A stretch of DNA of 40,269 bases from Deltaproteobacteria bacterium (GTDB taxonomy: Bacteria; Desulfobacterota; Desulfuromonadia; Geobacterales; Geobacteraceae), in NCBI GenBank assembly GCA_021847245.1, contig JAJZUC010000017.1, positions 1-40,269 on the forward strand, given 5' to 3'. The notes beneath the pieces are model-generated. The model searched no databases, had not been told where the DNA came from, and worked only from the letters and a program-made list of their open reading frames with translations. The position numbers and the translations under genes were made by a program. Of this stretch, positions 17,047 through 26,729 are shown one piece after another; position 1 is the first letter of the stretch, and each line of letters begins with the position of its first letter.

Positions 17047-18228
17047 TCAGTTCCCGATGGTTTTCACCACTTCATCGATGACCTTCTTAACCGTTTCCAC
17101 CGAGATGCTGTTGATGTCGAGCGGCGATGAGATATTGCGATATTTTTCGCCCAGGTACGCAAAATTCGCCTGGATGTCCGCAATCTCCTGCGGATAAACG
17201 CAGACGAGGCGGTCCGAAACCGTTGGAGGATAGGGAGCATATCTCCCGAAATGGCTTCCCGTCAGGACGCAGACGGTTCGCGTATCCACCGCAAGCGCCA
17301 GATGAACGGCGCTCGTGTCGTTTGACACCAATAGCCTGGCCGAAGCGAGCAGGGCCGCGAGCTCACTGAGTGTCGTCTTCCCGGTCATATCAATAGCGTC
17401 ATCGGGTGCTTCAGCCATGATCCGGCGCGCCAAATCCCCATCATGAGCAGCACCGGCTATCACCACCCTGAAACCGTGACGCGCCGAGAGGTGATGCGCT
17501 ATCTCGGTAAAATTGCCGGCATGCCACCGCTTCGCTTCACCGCTTGCACCCGGGAAAACAACGGCGAGCCTTTCTGCTCCAAAAGCTCTCTTCCGCTCTG
17601 CCGTGATTTGGATACTGGGTCTCGCCAGGGGAATCGGCTCGCCGAGAAGCTGCTCAAAAAACTCCTTGCTCCGATGAAATTCGAACAGATTTTCGGGACT
17701 GGCCGGCAACAGCTTTGTATAGTAGCGATCCGCCAGCAGCTTCTGCCATCGGAAGGAATTGCTCAGATCACCGACGCTGCCGACCCTCTCTCTGGCACGG
17801 GAAGCCCTGACAATCGCGTCTCCATGGTAAAATTCCCGGGAAAAGGTGGGTTGGATTGCCACTCCGGCTCCAAGGCGTGCGATCTCCCTGAGAACCCTGA
17901 ACCGGTATCCCAGTTTCTTTTCCAGCCTCTCCCTGTCTATCCATATGAAATTATCGACGAATTCCCCATCAAAGGTCTCAGCCAGCTCGCGCCAGGCAAC
18001 ATTGCCGCAAAGGGTAATGGCATAGTCGCAATACTTGCGGCTATTCTTGATGACCTCGATGAAGTTGCGAAAGACGACATAATCGCCGATGAGGTCAACG
18101 CGAACGAGCAGGAGCGTCTTCTCGCGAGTTTCAAGCTTCCCGCTCCGGGCGGCGAAATCGATGAGGGTGACGACAAGAAATATGAGCAGCCTCTTGAATC
18201 TGCGAAATATCGAGACGTTGTCAGTCAC
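17047..18228 (-). CDS. Glycosyltransferase family 9 (heptosyltransferase-like)
   Basis: The 393-residue protein has an N-terminal hydrophobic segment LLIFLVVTLIDFA (about 14-26), then LLLVRVDLIGDYVVFRNFIE, the GT9 opening. The second half carries VVFPGASGEAKRWHAGNFTEIAHHL (the PGAS-x-KRWP-like site), DMTGKTTLSELAALLASARLLVSNDTSAVHLA, typical of the ADP-heptose transferase family. The donor is probably a heptose, or another sugar if the family has diverged. The start is the GTG at 18228, overlapping the preceding gene by eight bases. Confidence 0.88.
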   Translation of the reverse strand: MTDNVSIFRRFKRLLIFLVVTLIDFAARSGKLETREKTLLLVRVDLIGDYVVFRNFIEVIKNSRKYCDYAITLCGNVAWRELAETFDGEFVDNFIWIDRERLEKKLGYRFRVLREIARLGAGVAIQPTFSREFYHGDAIVRASRARERVGSVGDLSNSFRWQKLLADRYYTKLLPASPENLFEFHRSKEFFEQLLGEPIPLARPSIQITAERKRAFGAERLAVVFPGASGEAKRWHAGNFTEIAHHLSARHGFRVVIAGAAHDGDLARRIMAEAPDDAIDMTGKTTLSELAALLASARLLVSNDTSAVHLALAVDTRTVCVLTGSHFGRYAPYPPTVSDRLVCVYPQEIADIQANFAYLGEKYRNISSPLDINSISVETVKKVIDEVVKTIGN

Positions 18229-19261
18229 ACCGGTTCCCCGTCCGACTCCTGAGATAGCGGTAAACGGGTTTCTTCAAAGTGTTTCCCCAAATAAACCTCA
18301 GGAAATTGAAAATACAGTTGGGCATAAGCGTATAGACAATAAGATGAGGAAATGTCTTTAGCCAAAATGATGGATAGGCCCAATAGTTTTTGACGCAAAG
18401 AGGTAGCGCCTTGAAATAAAACTTGTGAGAAACGTTATAGTATTTTGGGGCGATGATTTGCATTCTGACGTGTGTTGTCGCGACTATTTTCATCAATTCA
18501 TTATATGGCCTGCTGAATTTCCCAAAAACATCCCGCGCAATTTTTTCATATCCGATTATGTCGAGAGCTAGCCGTTTGAATCTCCCTTCGCTCAAAAACG
18601 AATCGTTGCCGCTTCGCCAGCCGACACATTTGTGATGAAGATACAGCCAGGCGGGTTTTTCCAGAAGCATTTTCGAAATGACATAAATGTGGACGTATGC
18701 GTTAAAATATGGCTCCAATTTGTTTTCATTGACCACTTTATCCCAAAGCTTTTTGTTGACGATCTGACCCGATATATATCCAAACCAGGCACCAAGAACA
18801 GAGAAACACTCTCCTGCATTATCGAAGTATCTGTTATCCGTAAAAACAACCGGCGGGCTTATCTCGATTTTTTTCGACAATGAGGAATCATATCCCTCGA
18901 CATTCGTGCTGATTCCGGCCAGGTCCGGATACATGGCCAACGCCTGAAGAACAGTTTGAAGCCCGCCGCTTTCGATCTTGTCATCGCTTCCCATAAGCCA
19001 GCAGTAGTCACCACAGGCCAGTTCCACAACCTTCAGATAGTTGCGGTCGGCCCCCACGTTCTTGTCCCAGCGGCGATAGGTGATCCGGGGGAATCTCTGC
19101 CGATAGCTCGAGACAATTTCTTCGGTGTTGTCCTGGGAGGCGTTATCGCTGATGACGATTTCGACCTCATCCGTTGCCTGGGAGATCACGCTTTCGAGGG
19201 TCTGGCCGATGAAAGCGGCCCGGTTGTACGTGGGGATGCAGATGGATAGCTTGATGCTCAT
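18221..19261 (-). CDS. Glycosyltransferase family 2, WbaV/abequosyltransferase-like
   Basis: The 346-residue protein begins KLSICIPTYNRAAFIGQTLESVISQ, continues VEIVISDNASQDNTEEIV and KNVGADRNYLKVVELACGDYCWLMGSDDKIE (metal site near 96-100). This is the pattern of the GT2 enzymes that attach abequose or tyvelose in enteric O-antigens (WbaV/RfbV). Since tyvelose genes lie directly upstream in the operon, transfer of a 3,6-dideoxyhexose is a reasonable inference. Its coding DNA is visibly richer in A and T (about 18250-18900) than its neighbours, a sign of separate origin. It overlaps the flippase gene by ATGA. Confidence 0.82.
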   Translation of the reverse strand: MSIKLSICIPTYNRAAFIGQTLESVISQATDEVEIVISDNASQDNTEEIVSSYRQRFPRITYRRWDKNVGADRNYLKVVELACGDYCWLMGSDDKIESGGLQTVLQALAMYPDLAGISTNVEGYDSSLSKKIEISPPVVFTDNRYFDNAGECFSVLGAWFGYISGQIVNKKLWDKVVNENKLEPYFNAYVHIYVISKMLLEKPAWLYLHHKCVGWRSGNDSFLSEGRFKRLALDIIGYEKIARDVFGKFSRPYNELMKIVATTHVRMQIIAPKYYNVSHKFYFKALPLCVKNYWAYPSFWLKTFPHLIVYTLMPNCIFNFLRFIWGNTLKKPVYRYLRSRTGNRCD

Positions 19262-20625
19262 ATATTCTGCTGCCTTCTCACATTCTTAATGTGCCTCTGC
19301 AACGCCAGGGGCAAAAGCCAGGAAACCGTCAGGAGAAAAGAGCCGATGAGCCCTACAACGACCCCGTATATTCCGTACGAAGGCACGAGCGCCAACTGCA
19401 GCCCGGCGCTCAATAGCGCCTGCATCGGGACGAACATCCAGAAAGGACGCAGATAACTCATGCTCTGCAGAACCATGGCGAAGGTGTCGGTCCAGACGCG
19501 GACCATCTGGTAGAAGCCTAGAAGAAGGATGAAGAGAACGGGAACGACGACCGGCTCCTTCGGTGACAGAAGCCGGACGAGCTGAGGCATGGAAATGGCG
19601 AAGACAACCGTGGCGAAGGCGATCAACCCCCCTCCTACCACGAGATATTTCCTTGTGTATCGCTGGACAACGTGCCAGGAACTAGTGGCGACCGCTTCCG
19701 CGCAAATTGGCCAGATGGCAGCCAGAACTGCATTGTAGACAAAGAACACCAGGTTGAAAACCTTGGAAGCCAGGTTGTACACCACGATTTCGGGCGCCTT
19801 GAGAAACTGGGACATGATGAGGTAATCGATCTGCAGTACCCCACAGGCCATGATGGCGAAGCCCCAGAATTTCAATGCCCGCTTCAGCAAGGGGCCCAAC
19901 ACGGCCGGATCCAATGCGCGGCAGTTCTTCGGGCATTTCGCCATCTTCCCCACCAAACCGAGAACCGGGAAAACCGCCAGGGGAACAAACGAGGCAACAA
20001 GGCTCCAGAAGAGCTTGTCGACCAGGGCGCTCCGCGAGACGAGGAAAACGGCGAGGAGGCTTATTGCCGAGGCGACGGCGGGAACAAGATTGGCAAGATA
20101 CCCCTTCTGTTCGGCATACCAGATCTTGTAGACCATACTGCCGACGGCCATTGTCATTGCGGAAAGCCCGACAATGAAAAAGTCCGTTCTTTTTTCCCCC
20201 GGAGAAAGAAACGGGAACTCTTTCAACAGTGCAGAGCCGAAATGGGGGGCGATAAAATAAAGCAAAACCGTGCTTGCCGCCAGGAGCACCGCCCCAAGCA
20301 GGGCCGCCTCCGATATGAACTCTCCGTACGGCTCTTTTCGTGCCCGACGCTCGGAGATGTGATTCTGCAAGCTGACGCCGATGCCGAAATCTATGAGCAG
20401 AAACCACCCCTGCAGCCCACCCAGGATGGAATACACCGCATATCGTTCCGAGCCGAGGCTCTGGGTAAGGAGACGGATGGTGAAGAGACCGGTTGCGGCG
20501 ACAATGAAACGGCTCGCCCAGCCGCTGGCGGCAACCAGAAGATGGGGGGGGATCTTATTCACCCCGAAAATAATCTTTGATTTTCGCAAGGGTGGCGAAG
20601 CAACACTATTTCCTGGTGATGTCAC
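19258..20625 (-). CDS. Wzx-type polysaccharide flippase
   Basis: The 455-residue membrane protein has around twelve to fourteen predicted helices, no large soluble domain and the MOP-superfamily features of O-antigen flippases: [44 protein letters not shown] (about 54-97), where the [10 protein letters not shown] pattern is a Wzx hallmark. It would move lipid-linked oligosaccharide from the cytoplasmic to the periplasmic side. The GTG start at 20625 overlaps tyv by 20 bases. A later GTG at 20562 lacks a ribosome site. No Wzy polymerase is seen nearby. Confidence 0.9.
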   Translation of the reverse strand: MTSPGNSVASPPLRKSKIIFGVNKIPPHLLVAASGWASRFIVAATGLFTIRLLTQSLGSERYAVYSILGGLQGWFLLIDFGIGVSLQNHISERRARKEPYGEFISEAALLGAVLLAASTVLLYFIAPHFGSALLKEFPFLSPGEKRTDFFIVGLSAMTMAVGSMVYKIWYAEQKGYLANLVPAVASAISLLAVFLVSRSALVDKLFWSLVASFVPLAVFPVLGLVGKMAKCPKNCRALDPAVLGPLLKRALKFWGFAIMACGVLQIDYLIMSQFLKAPEIVVYNLASKVFNLVFFVYNAVLAAIWPICAEAVATSSWHVVQRYTRKYLVVGGGLIAFATVVFAISMPQLVRLLSPKEPVVVPVLFILLLGFYQMVRVWTDTFAMVLQSMSYLRPFWMFVPMQALLSAGLQLALVPSYGIYGVVVGLIGSFLLTVSWLLPLALQRHIKNVRRQQNI

Positions 20626-21634
20626 TTACCCACTCCACCATCCGTTTCACTCCTTCGCGAGTCGAGACCTTCGGCTCCCAGCCGAGCAGGCTGGCGGCCT
20701 TCCCGATGTCCGCCACAAAAACCCGCTGGTCGCTCTCCCGAGGTGGCAGCTTGCAGAAGATGAGCTTTGCGTCCGTCAGTTCCTCGAGAAGGGCAAAGAG
20801 CTCAAGAAGGGAAAGGCTGTTTTTCATGCCGCCGCCAATGTTGAAAACCTCTCCCCTCGCAGCTCCGATCCGCTCCAGTGCTGCAAAGTAGAGGCGGATC
20901 ATGTCTTCGGCGTGCAGGACATCCCGAACCTGCTTACCGGTTCCGGAAATGGAAAACGGCTCCTTGAGCTCTCCGCGTTTCGCCTCGACCCCCTTCTGAC
21001 AAAACCAGCCGACCCATCCCTGGTCGTAGGTGGCAAACTGCCTTCCGCCGTACATGGAGGAGTGGCGGAACACCACGGTTCTCAGGCCGAAGATGCGGGC
21101 ATAGTCGAGCATGTACTGATCGGCCGCCCCCTTCGAACAACCGTACGGGGAGTGGAACTCCAGCGGTGTGGTTTCGTCGAAACCCGCCGGCCGATCGATG
21201 CACTCGTAACGGGTATCGGTCTCACGGTAGGAATACTGCTCGAGGTCGCCGTATACCTTGTTGGTTGAAGAATAGATGACCGGCGCATCCGGAACATAGC
21301 TGCGCACCGCTTCGAGAAGGTTGTGCGTGCCGACTGCGTTTACCTCGAAATCCATGCGCGGATTAGCGATGGATGTGGTCATGGCCACCTGCCCGGCCAG
21401 GTGGAAGATCGCTTCCGGCCTGGTTTCCCGCACCGCCTGCGCCACATCGTTATGGTTGCGGATGTCGCCATGGATGAGACGGAAATTTCCCTGCCCCCTG
21501 AGCCATCTCAGGTTTTCGGCCGATCCTTCCCGGTAGAGGTTGTCGAATACGACCAGTTCATCCCCCCTCACCAGGGCGTGGGCGGCAAGATTGCTGCCGA
21601 GAAAACCACACCCGCCGGTAATCAAGAGTTTCAT
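20606..21634 (-). CDS. tyv: CDP-tyvelose 2-epimerase (CDP-paratose 2-epimerase)
   Basis: Tyv inverts C-2 of CDP-paratose to give CDP-tyvelose using bound NAD. The 342-residue short-chain epimerase starts [17 protein letters not shown] (NAD-binding GxxGxxG at 7-13), has [25 protein letters not shown], the catalytic YGCSK, and [19 protein letters not shown]. These segments agree closely, as I remember it, with Salmonella Tyv (RfbE). The next gene upstream encodes a paratose/abequose synthase, exactly the expected supplier of substrate, and overlaps by ATGA at 21631-21634. Confidence 0.93.
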   Translation of the reverse strand: MKLLITGGCGFLGSNLAAHALVRGDELVVFDNLYREGSAENLRWLRGQGNFRLIHGDIRNHNDVAQAVRETRPEAIFHLAGQVAMTTSIANPRMDFEVNAVGTHNLLEAVRSYVPDAPVIYSSTNKVYGDLEQYSYRETDTRYECIDRPAGFDETTPLEFHSPYGCSKGAADQYMLDYARIFGLRTVVFRHSSMYGGRQFATYDQGWVGWFCQKGVEAKRGELKEPFSISGTGKQVRDVLHAEDMIRLYFAALERIGAARGEVFNIGGGMKNSLSLLELFALLEELTDAKLIFCKLPPRESDQRVFVADIGKAASLLGWEPKVSTREGVKRMVEWVSDITRK

Positions 21635-22530
21635 CCTTTTTCCTTTCCCGATGCCGGTTTCTTTCTTTCAGCATCAACGGTTCGCGCTATCCCTTCGGTC
21701 AATGTTACGGCATGCCTCCATCCAAGTGCCCTAAGGCTCCCGATATCAGCCTCGGTTTCCATGACCTCATTTTCCCGGTAGGGAATTGCTCCGAAATTGA
21801 GAAATGTTTTCGAACCGACAATCCTGTGCACCGTCTCCACGAATTCGCGGACAGAGACCGCTTCTCCCGAGCCAAGGCCAAAGGAGCGGAAATTCCCGGG
21901 GCCCGCGGAAGCCTTTTCCAGTAGGAGGAGGTAGGCCGAAACCACATCATCGATATGAATGAAGTCCCGCCGCTGCTCTCCCCGGGTCAGCCTGAGCTCC
22001 GGCTCGTCATTCAGGCAAGTGGTGATGACGTGGGTGGTAAACTTGCTTGCATCGTCCCCGGGACCGTAGAAATGCTCCAGCTCAATGTTCACAAACCGAA
22101 CCGCCCGCTGTTCCGCAAAGAACATCCCCCAGTCGAGGAACTGCTTCTTGGAGAGCGCATAGGGATTGACGTTTCTGGCGAGGCTCGTGTCGGTATTGAA
22201 AAAAACGCCGGCCTTGTGGGTGATGGCTGCTTCCAGGAGACGCAGTGGAAAGGAGGTGTTTGCCTCGAAAATTTCGCTGATCCTTTCCCCTTTGCGCCCG
22301 TAGGAGGTGGCGGCATGGATGACGGCATCGAACGATCCCATCTCGGCAAAGGGTCGTTCCGGACCGCAGGCATCGATGTCGTAGGCGACCAGCTGCGGCA
22401 GCAGCTCCGCGATACGAGACGTATCGGAGAAGCTCCGCTTGATTATCGTCACCTGGTGTCCTTGTCGCAGAAACGCCCTGACGAGATGGCTGCCGAGGAA
22501 TCCTGTCGCCCCGGTTACCAGTAGCTTCAT
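21631..22530 (-). CDS. CDP-paratose (or CDP-abequose) synthase, NAD-dependent reductase
   Basis: This 299-residue extended short-chain reductase begins [17 protein letters not shown] (NAD(P) motif 7-13) and contains [11 protein letters not shown] and the catalytic YALSKKQF. It is related to RfbS/Prt and RfbJ, which reduce CDP-4-keto-3,6-dideoxyglucose at C-4 to paratose or abequose. Because tyv follows, paratose synthase (Prt) is favoured. Sequence alone does not settle the stereochemistry. The true start is the ATG at 22530, overlapping rfbH as ATGA. An open frame continues upstream to 23094 but runs in a shadow frame of rfbH. Confidence 0.85.
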   Translation of the reverse strand: MKLLVTGATGFLGSHLVRAFLRQGHQVTIIKRSFSDTSRIAELLPQLVAYDIDACGPERPFAEMGSFDAVIHAATSYGRKGERISEIFEANTSFPLRLLEAAITHKAGVFFNTDTSLARNVNPYALSKKQFLDWGMFFAEQRAVRFVNIELEHFYGPGDDASKFTTHVITTCLNDEPELRLTRGEQRRDFIHIDDVVSAYLLLLEKASAGPGNFRSFGLGSGEAVSVREFVETVHRIVGSKTFLNFGAIPYRENEVMETEADIGSLRALGWRHAVTLTEGIARTVDAERKKPASGKEKG

Positions 22531-23867
22531 TTCTTCGGAAACCCCTTGATGGTATCGATCATGTAACCGAGCATCCCTTCCGTCATCCCGGGATATACGC
22601 CGATCCAGAAGCTGTGCTGCATAATCCGGTCGGTAGTGGCCAGATCGTCGATCACCCGGTACCCTTGGGCCGAGCGGCGCATTTCGTCGAAACAGGAGTG
22701 CTTGATCAGGTTGCCGGCAAACAGCATGCGAGTCTGGATTCCCTTGCGCTCCAGATGGGCCACCACCTGGTCCCGGGTGAATCCGGCCCCCTCCCGGACG
22801 GTGAGGAGGAAGCCGAACCAGGAGGGGTCGCTGTCGACCGTCGCCTCCGGCAGAACGAAGCGGTCCGCCAGATCCTCCAGACCGTCCCGCAGGAGCTGCC
22901 AGTTGCGGCGACGGGCTGCCACAAACTCCGGCAGCTTCTCCAACTGGGCGCAGCCAATGGCCGCCTGCATGTCGGTGACCTTCAGATTGTAGCCGAAATG
23001 GGAGTAGACATACTTGTGGTCGTAGCCGTAGGGAAGCTCTCCGAACTGCTGGGTAAAGCGGTTGCCACAGGTATTGTCTCGCCCGGACGGGCACCAGCAG
23101 TCCCTTCCCCAGTCGCGAAACGACTCCACCAGGCGCTTGAGGGTAGTGTCATCGGTGTAAACCGCCCCCCCTTCCCCCATCGTCATGTGGTGCGGGGGAT
23201 AGAAGCTGGAGGTCCCCATATGGCCGATGGTGCCGGTATGGCGCCACGTTCCGTTGTAGAGATAACGGGAACCGAGAGCATCACAGTTGTCCTCGATCAG
23301 CCAGAGGTTGTGGCGGTCGCAGAATCCCTTCACGGCGGCAAGATCGAACGGATTTCCCAAGGTATGGGCGACCATCACCGCCTTGGTGCGGTCCGAAAGG
23401 GCGGCATCCAGTTGGGTAATGTCGATGTTGTAAGTGGGAAGGGTCACGTCCACAAAAACCGGCACCGCTCCGTATTGGATGATCGGGGCCACGGTGGTCG
23501 GGAAGCCGGCCGCCACGGTGATGACCTCGTCGCCGCGCAAGACGCGCCGTTCCCCCAACTTTGGCGAGGTAAGGGCCATGAACGCCAGGAGGTTGGCCGA
23601 AGAGCCGGAATTGGTGAGCGAGCAGTGCTGGATCCCCAGGTAGGCGGCAAACTCCCGTTCAAACCTATCGGCATAGCGACCGGTTGTCAGCCAGAAATCC
23701 AGAGAGGCATCCACCAGAGACGCCATTTCCCGTTCGTCGAACATGCGTCCGGCATAGGAAATCCGGTCGCCGGGACGGAATGCCGGCCGGGAACCATGCC
23801 TGTATGCGTAATAGGTTACCGCTGCGTCGATTACCGCCTGGCGCAGTTTCTGCTCCTGTTGATCCAT
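22527..23867 (-). CDS. rfbH: CDP-6-deoxy-4-hexulose-3-dehydrase (E1), PMP/[2Fe-2S] enzyme
   Basis: RfbH (DdhC/AscC) removes the C-3 hydroxyl of CDP-4-keto-6-deoxyglucose. The 446-residue aminotransferase-fold protein has His226 in PPHHMTMGEGG, where ordinary sugar aminotransferases have the PLP lysine. That replacement is the mark of this dehydrase. Iron-sulfur ligands fit Cys195, Cys257, Cys259 and Cys267 (C-X61-C-X-C-X7-C; the Yersinia enzyme has, from memory, 57 in the first gap). The reaction needs electrons from an E3 reductase that is not encoded here. The ATG at 23867 follows a GAGATGAT ribosome site. Confidence 0.95.
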   Translation of the reverse strand: MDQQEQKLRQAVIDAAVTYYAYRHGSRPAFRPGDRISYAGRMFDEREMASLVDASLDFWLTTGRYADRFEREFAAYLGIQHCSLTNSGSSANLLAFMALTSPKLGERRVLRGDEVITVAAGFPTTVAPIIQYGAVPVFVDVTLPTYNIDITQLDAALSDRTKAVMVAHTLGNPFDLAAVKGFCDRHNLWLIEDNCDALGSRYLYNGTWRHTGTIGHMGTSSFYPPHHMTMGEGGAVYTDDTTLKRLVESFRDWGRDCWCPSGRDNTCGNRFTQQFGELPYGYDHKYVYSHFGYNLKVTDMQAAIGCAQLEKLPEFVAARRRNWQLLRDGLEDLADRFVLPEATVDSDPSWFGFLLTVREGAGFTRDQVVAHLERKGIQTRMLFAGNLIKHSCFDEMRRSAQGYRVIDDLATTDRIMQHSFWIGVYPGMTEGMLGYMIDTIKGFPKK

Positions 23868-23941
23868 ATCATCTCCATGTCGTCAATTGTCAGCTGATCG
23901 TGCCGCTTGCGTTGAATCTGGGGAGTCGAGCCGCCGATCTC

Positions 23942-25018
23942 TCAATTTGCCCCATACGCCCCTATCTGCTCCAGGCAGACCTGGCGGAGATCGCCACCAG
24001 CCTGGTATGCGCGGGTCCATTCGACAATCAGCTCGATCGCCTCATCCAAACTCCAGCGGGGCCGCCAACCAAGGTCAGTCCGCGCTTTGGAGCAGTCGAG
24101 TTTCAGGTAATGGGCCTCGTGGGGATGGAGGCCGGCATCGAGCCGCCAACTGGCGCCGTCCCCCCAGTGCCGGCAAAGTCGCTCTACCAGCCACTGCACC
24201 GGCTGGGCATCCGTCTCCGGCGGACCGAAGTTCCAACCGCTGGCAAACGCCGCACCATCCTCATAGAGCCGCTGCGCCAGCAGAAGGTAACCGGAAAGCG
24301 GCTCCAGCACATGCTGCCAGGGACGGATTGCCCGGGGGTTGCGGATCAGCACCGATTCTCCGGCCAGAATGGCGCGGAGGACGTCGGGAACCAGCCGATC
24401 GGTCGCCCAGTCTCCCCCGCCGATGACGTTGCCGGCCCGGGCCGTGGCAACCGCCGGCAGGTCCGGCGCCTGGGGAGTTGGATGGCTGGTGAAATAGGAT
24501 GAGCGGTACGCCGCGGTGACCAGCTCGGAACAGGCCTTGCTGTTGGAATAGGGGTCGTAGCCGCCGAACGGTTCGTTCTCGCGATACCCCCAACACCATT
24601 CCCGGTTCTCGTAGACCTTGTCGGTAGTGACATTGACCACCGCCCTGACCCCAGGGCAGCTGCGGACCGCCTCCAACAGGTGCACCGTCCCCATGACGTT
24701 GACCCCGTAGGTCTCCACCGGAATCTTGTATGAATCCCGCACCAGGGGCTGGGCTGCCATGTGAATGATAACCTCCGGGGCGGCCCTGAGCATCTCCCGC
24801 TTCAGCCGCTCCAGGTCCCGAACGTCGGCGATGACGGAGGTCACCAGTTCATCGACCCGCGCCTGCCGGTACAGGCTCGGCTCGGTCGGCGGCTCCTGCG
24901 CATAGCCGGTCACCCGGGCACCCAGACTGCTCAGCCAGAGGCATAGCCAGCTCCCCTTGAAGCCGGTATGGCCGGTCAGAAACACCTTTCTTCCCCGCCA
25001 GAAGTTACCGTTTATCAC
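23942..25018 (-). CDS. rfbG: CDP-glucose 4,6-dehydratase
   Basis: RfbG (DdhB) converts CDP-glucose to CDP-4-keto-6-deoxyglucose with NAD. The 358-residue protein reads INGNFWRGRKVFLTGHTGFKGSW at the start, with the Rossmann motif GHTGFKG at 16-22. TTDKVYENREW and the catalytic YSNSK follow, then GNVIGGGDWATDRLVPD, specific to this family. I start at the GTG at 25018 because GGAGG lies seven bases upstream and the family begins here. A start at 25042 would overlap rfbF and adds eight residues. A 74-base gap without obvious signals separates it from rfbH. Confidence 0.95.
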   Translation of the reverse strand: MINGNFWRGRKVFLTGHTGFKGSWLCLWLSSLGARVTGYAQEPPTEPSLYRQARVDELVTSVIADVRDLERLKREMLRAAPEVIIHMAAQPLVRDSYKIPVETYGVNVMGTVHLLEAVRSCPGVRAVVNVTTDKVYENREWCWGYRENEPFGGYDPYSNSKACSELVTAAYRSSYFTSHPTPQAPDLPAVATARAGNVIGGGDWATDRLVPDVLRAILAGESVLIRNPRAIRPWQHVLEPLSGYLLLAQRLYEDGAAFASGWNFGPPETDAQPVQWLVERLCRHWGDGASWRLDAGLHPHEAHYLKLDCSKARTDLGWRPRWSLDEAIELIVEWTRAYQAGGDLRQVCLEQIGAYGAN

Positions 25019-25035
25019 TCCTTCACCTCCCGATA

Positions 25036-25806
25036 TCACCACATCTTCCAGGGTGCACGGCCGTTATTCCAGAGCTCCTCCAAATGGTTCTTGTCCCTCA
25101 GGGTATCCATCGGTTGCCAGAAGCCGTCATGCTTGTAGGCATGAAGCTCCCTGTCCCTGGCCAGCCCTTCCAGCGGCTCCTTTTCAAAAACCGTGGAGTC
25201 CCCGGCAATCCGGTCGAACACCGACGGCTCCAGCACGAAAAACCCCCCGTTTATCCAGGCACCATCGCCCGCCGGCTTTTCCTGGAACGACGCCACCCGG
25301 CCGCGTTCCCTGATATCGAGGGCGCCGAAGCGGCCCGAGGGTTGGGCTGAGGTGACCGTCGCCTGGCAGCCGTGGGCCTTGTGGAAGCGAACCAGCTCCG
25401 CAATGTCGACGTCGGCCACCCCGTCGCCATAGGTGAGCATGAACGTCTCGTTACCCACGTAGGGCGCGACCCGCTTGACCCGGCCGCCGGTCATGGAGTC
25501 GGCCCCGGTGTCCACCAGCGTCACCTTCCACGGCTCGGCATACTGCTGATGGACCTCCATGGTGTTGTTTCGCATATCAAAAGTCACGTCGCTCATGTGG
25601 AGGAAGTAGTTCGAGAAGTACTCCTTGATCATGTACCCCTTGAAGCCGAGACAGATGACGAAATCGTTGTAGCCGAAGTGGGAATAGATCTTCATGATGT
25701 GCCAGAGGATCGGTTTGCCGCCGATCTCCACCATCGGTTTCGGCCGCACTACCGTCTCCTCGCTGAGCCGGGTTCCGAGACCACCGGCAAGAATCACAAC
25801 TTTCAT
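25036..25806 (-). CDS. rfbF: Glucose-1-phosphate cytidylyltransferase
   Basis: RfbF (DdhA) makes CDP-glucose from CTP and glucose-1-phosphate, the first step of the dideoxyhexose pathway. The 256-residue protein starts [18 protein letters not shown], with the nucleotide-binding GGLGTR at 8-13 and [18 protein letters not shown] (Lys23). [10 protein letters not shown] holds the metal-binding aspartates. The longer frame upstream reads through the end of fcl and is spurious. The ATG at 25806 overlaps the fcl stop and has GGAGAACCT before it. Confidence 0.95.
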   Translation of the reverse strand: MKVVILAGGLGTRLSEETVVRPKPMVEIGGKPILWHIMKIYSHFGYNDFVICLGFKGYMIKEYFSNYFLHMSDVTFDMRNNTMEVHQQYAEPWKVTLVDTGADSMTGGRVKRVAPYVGNETFMLTYGDGVADVDIAELVRFHKAHGCQATVTSAQPSGRFGALDIRERGRVASFQEKPAGDGAWINGGFFVLEPSVFDRIAGDSTVFEKEPLEGLARDRELHAYKHDGFWQPMDTLRDKNHLEELWNNGRAPWKMW

Positions 25807-26729
25807 AGGTTCTCCTTGTACCATCCATAGACCCCGGCAATCCCCTCCTCCAGCCCGACCCGGTGCCGCCACCCCAGGGAGTGGAGCCGCGAGACGTCGG
25901 AAAGCTTGCGCGGGGTGCCATCGGGCTTGGAGGTATCGAAGACGAGCTCTCCCCCGAAGCCGACCACCTTCTTCACCAGGAGCGCCAGGTCGCGGATGGT
26001 GATCTCTTCGCCGCTGCCGATGTTGACGATGTCGTTCCCCTCGTGGTTGCGCATCAGGAAGAGGGAGGCGTCGGCCACGTCGTCGACATGGACGAACTCG
26101 CGGTAGGGGCTCCCGGTCCCCCAGATGGTGACCGTCGGTGCGGCCGAAACCTTTGCCTCGTGGAACTTGCGGATCAGCGCCGGCAGGACGTGGGAGTTCT
26201 GGAGGTCGAAGTTGTCGCCCGGGCCGTAGAGGTTGGTCGGCATGGCGGAGATGAAGCGGGTCCCGAACTGCCGGTTGTAGGAGCGGCAGAGGGTGATCCC
26301 GGCGATCTTCGCCACCGCGTACGGCTCGTTGGTCGGCTCCAGGGGCCCGGTGAGGAGATACTCCTCCCTGATCGGCTGGGGGGCGAGCTTCGGGTAGATG
26401 CAGGTGCTGCCGAGGAAGAGGAGCTTCGTCACCCCGAAGCGCCAGGCGCTGTGGATGACGTTCGCCTCGATCATCAGGTTGTCGTAGATGAAGTCGGCCG
26501 GATAGGTGTTGTTGGCGACGATCCCCCCGACCTTGGCCGCGGCGAGAAAGACGTACTCCGGCCGCTCCCGGTCGAAAAAGGCGGCGACCGCGGCCTGGTC
26601 GCGCAGATCGAGCTCGCTGCTCGGGCGCAGAACGAGGTTAGCGTACCCTTCGGCTTCGAGCCTCCGCACTATGGCCGACCCGACGAGCCCCCGGTGGCCG
26701 GCGACGTAGATGCGCGCGTTCTTATCCAT
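25803..26729 (-). CDS. fcl: GDP-L-fucose synthase
   Basis: Fcl (WcaG) epimerises and reduces GDP-4-keto-6-deoxymannose to GDP-L-fucose with NADPH. The 308-residue protein has [18 protein letters not shown] (GxxGxxG at 11-17), [18 protein letters not shown] and the catalytic YAVAK, then [10 protein letters not shown]. Its ATG at 26729 overlaps the end of gmd by eight bases. The pair supplies fucose to the surface glycan. Confidence 0.96.
   Translation of the reverse strand: MDKNARIYVAGHRGLVGSAIVRRLEAEGYANLVLRPSSELDLRDQAAVAAFFDRERPEYVFLAAAKVGGIVANNTYPADFIYDNLMIEANVIHSAWRFGVTKLLFLGSTCIYPKLAPQPIREEYLLTGPLEPTNEPYAVAKIAGITLCRSYNRQFGTRFISAMPTNLYGPGDNFDLQNSHVLPALIRKFHEAKVSAAPTVTIWGTGSPYREFVHVDDVADASLFLMRNHEGNDIVNIGSGEEITIRDLALLVKKVVGFGGELVFDTSKPDGTPRKLSDVSRLHSLGWRHRVGLEEGIAGVYGWYKENL

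Noticed and set aside
21631-23094. Long N-terminal extension of the paratose synthase frame
   Set aside because: The first 188 codons are a shadow frame of rfbH. The ATG at 22530 overlaps the rfbH stop and gives the proper NAD-binding start.
22614-23897. Plus-strand open frame of 427 codons opposite rfbH
   Set aside because: The minus strand has all catalytic and iron-sulfur residues of rfbH. The plus-strand frame shows no motif.
23868-23941. Internal promoter between rfbG and rfbH
   Set aside because: A TTGACG-like hexamer is present close to the rfbH start but no -10 at usable distance.
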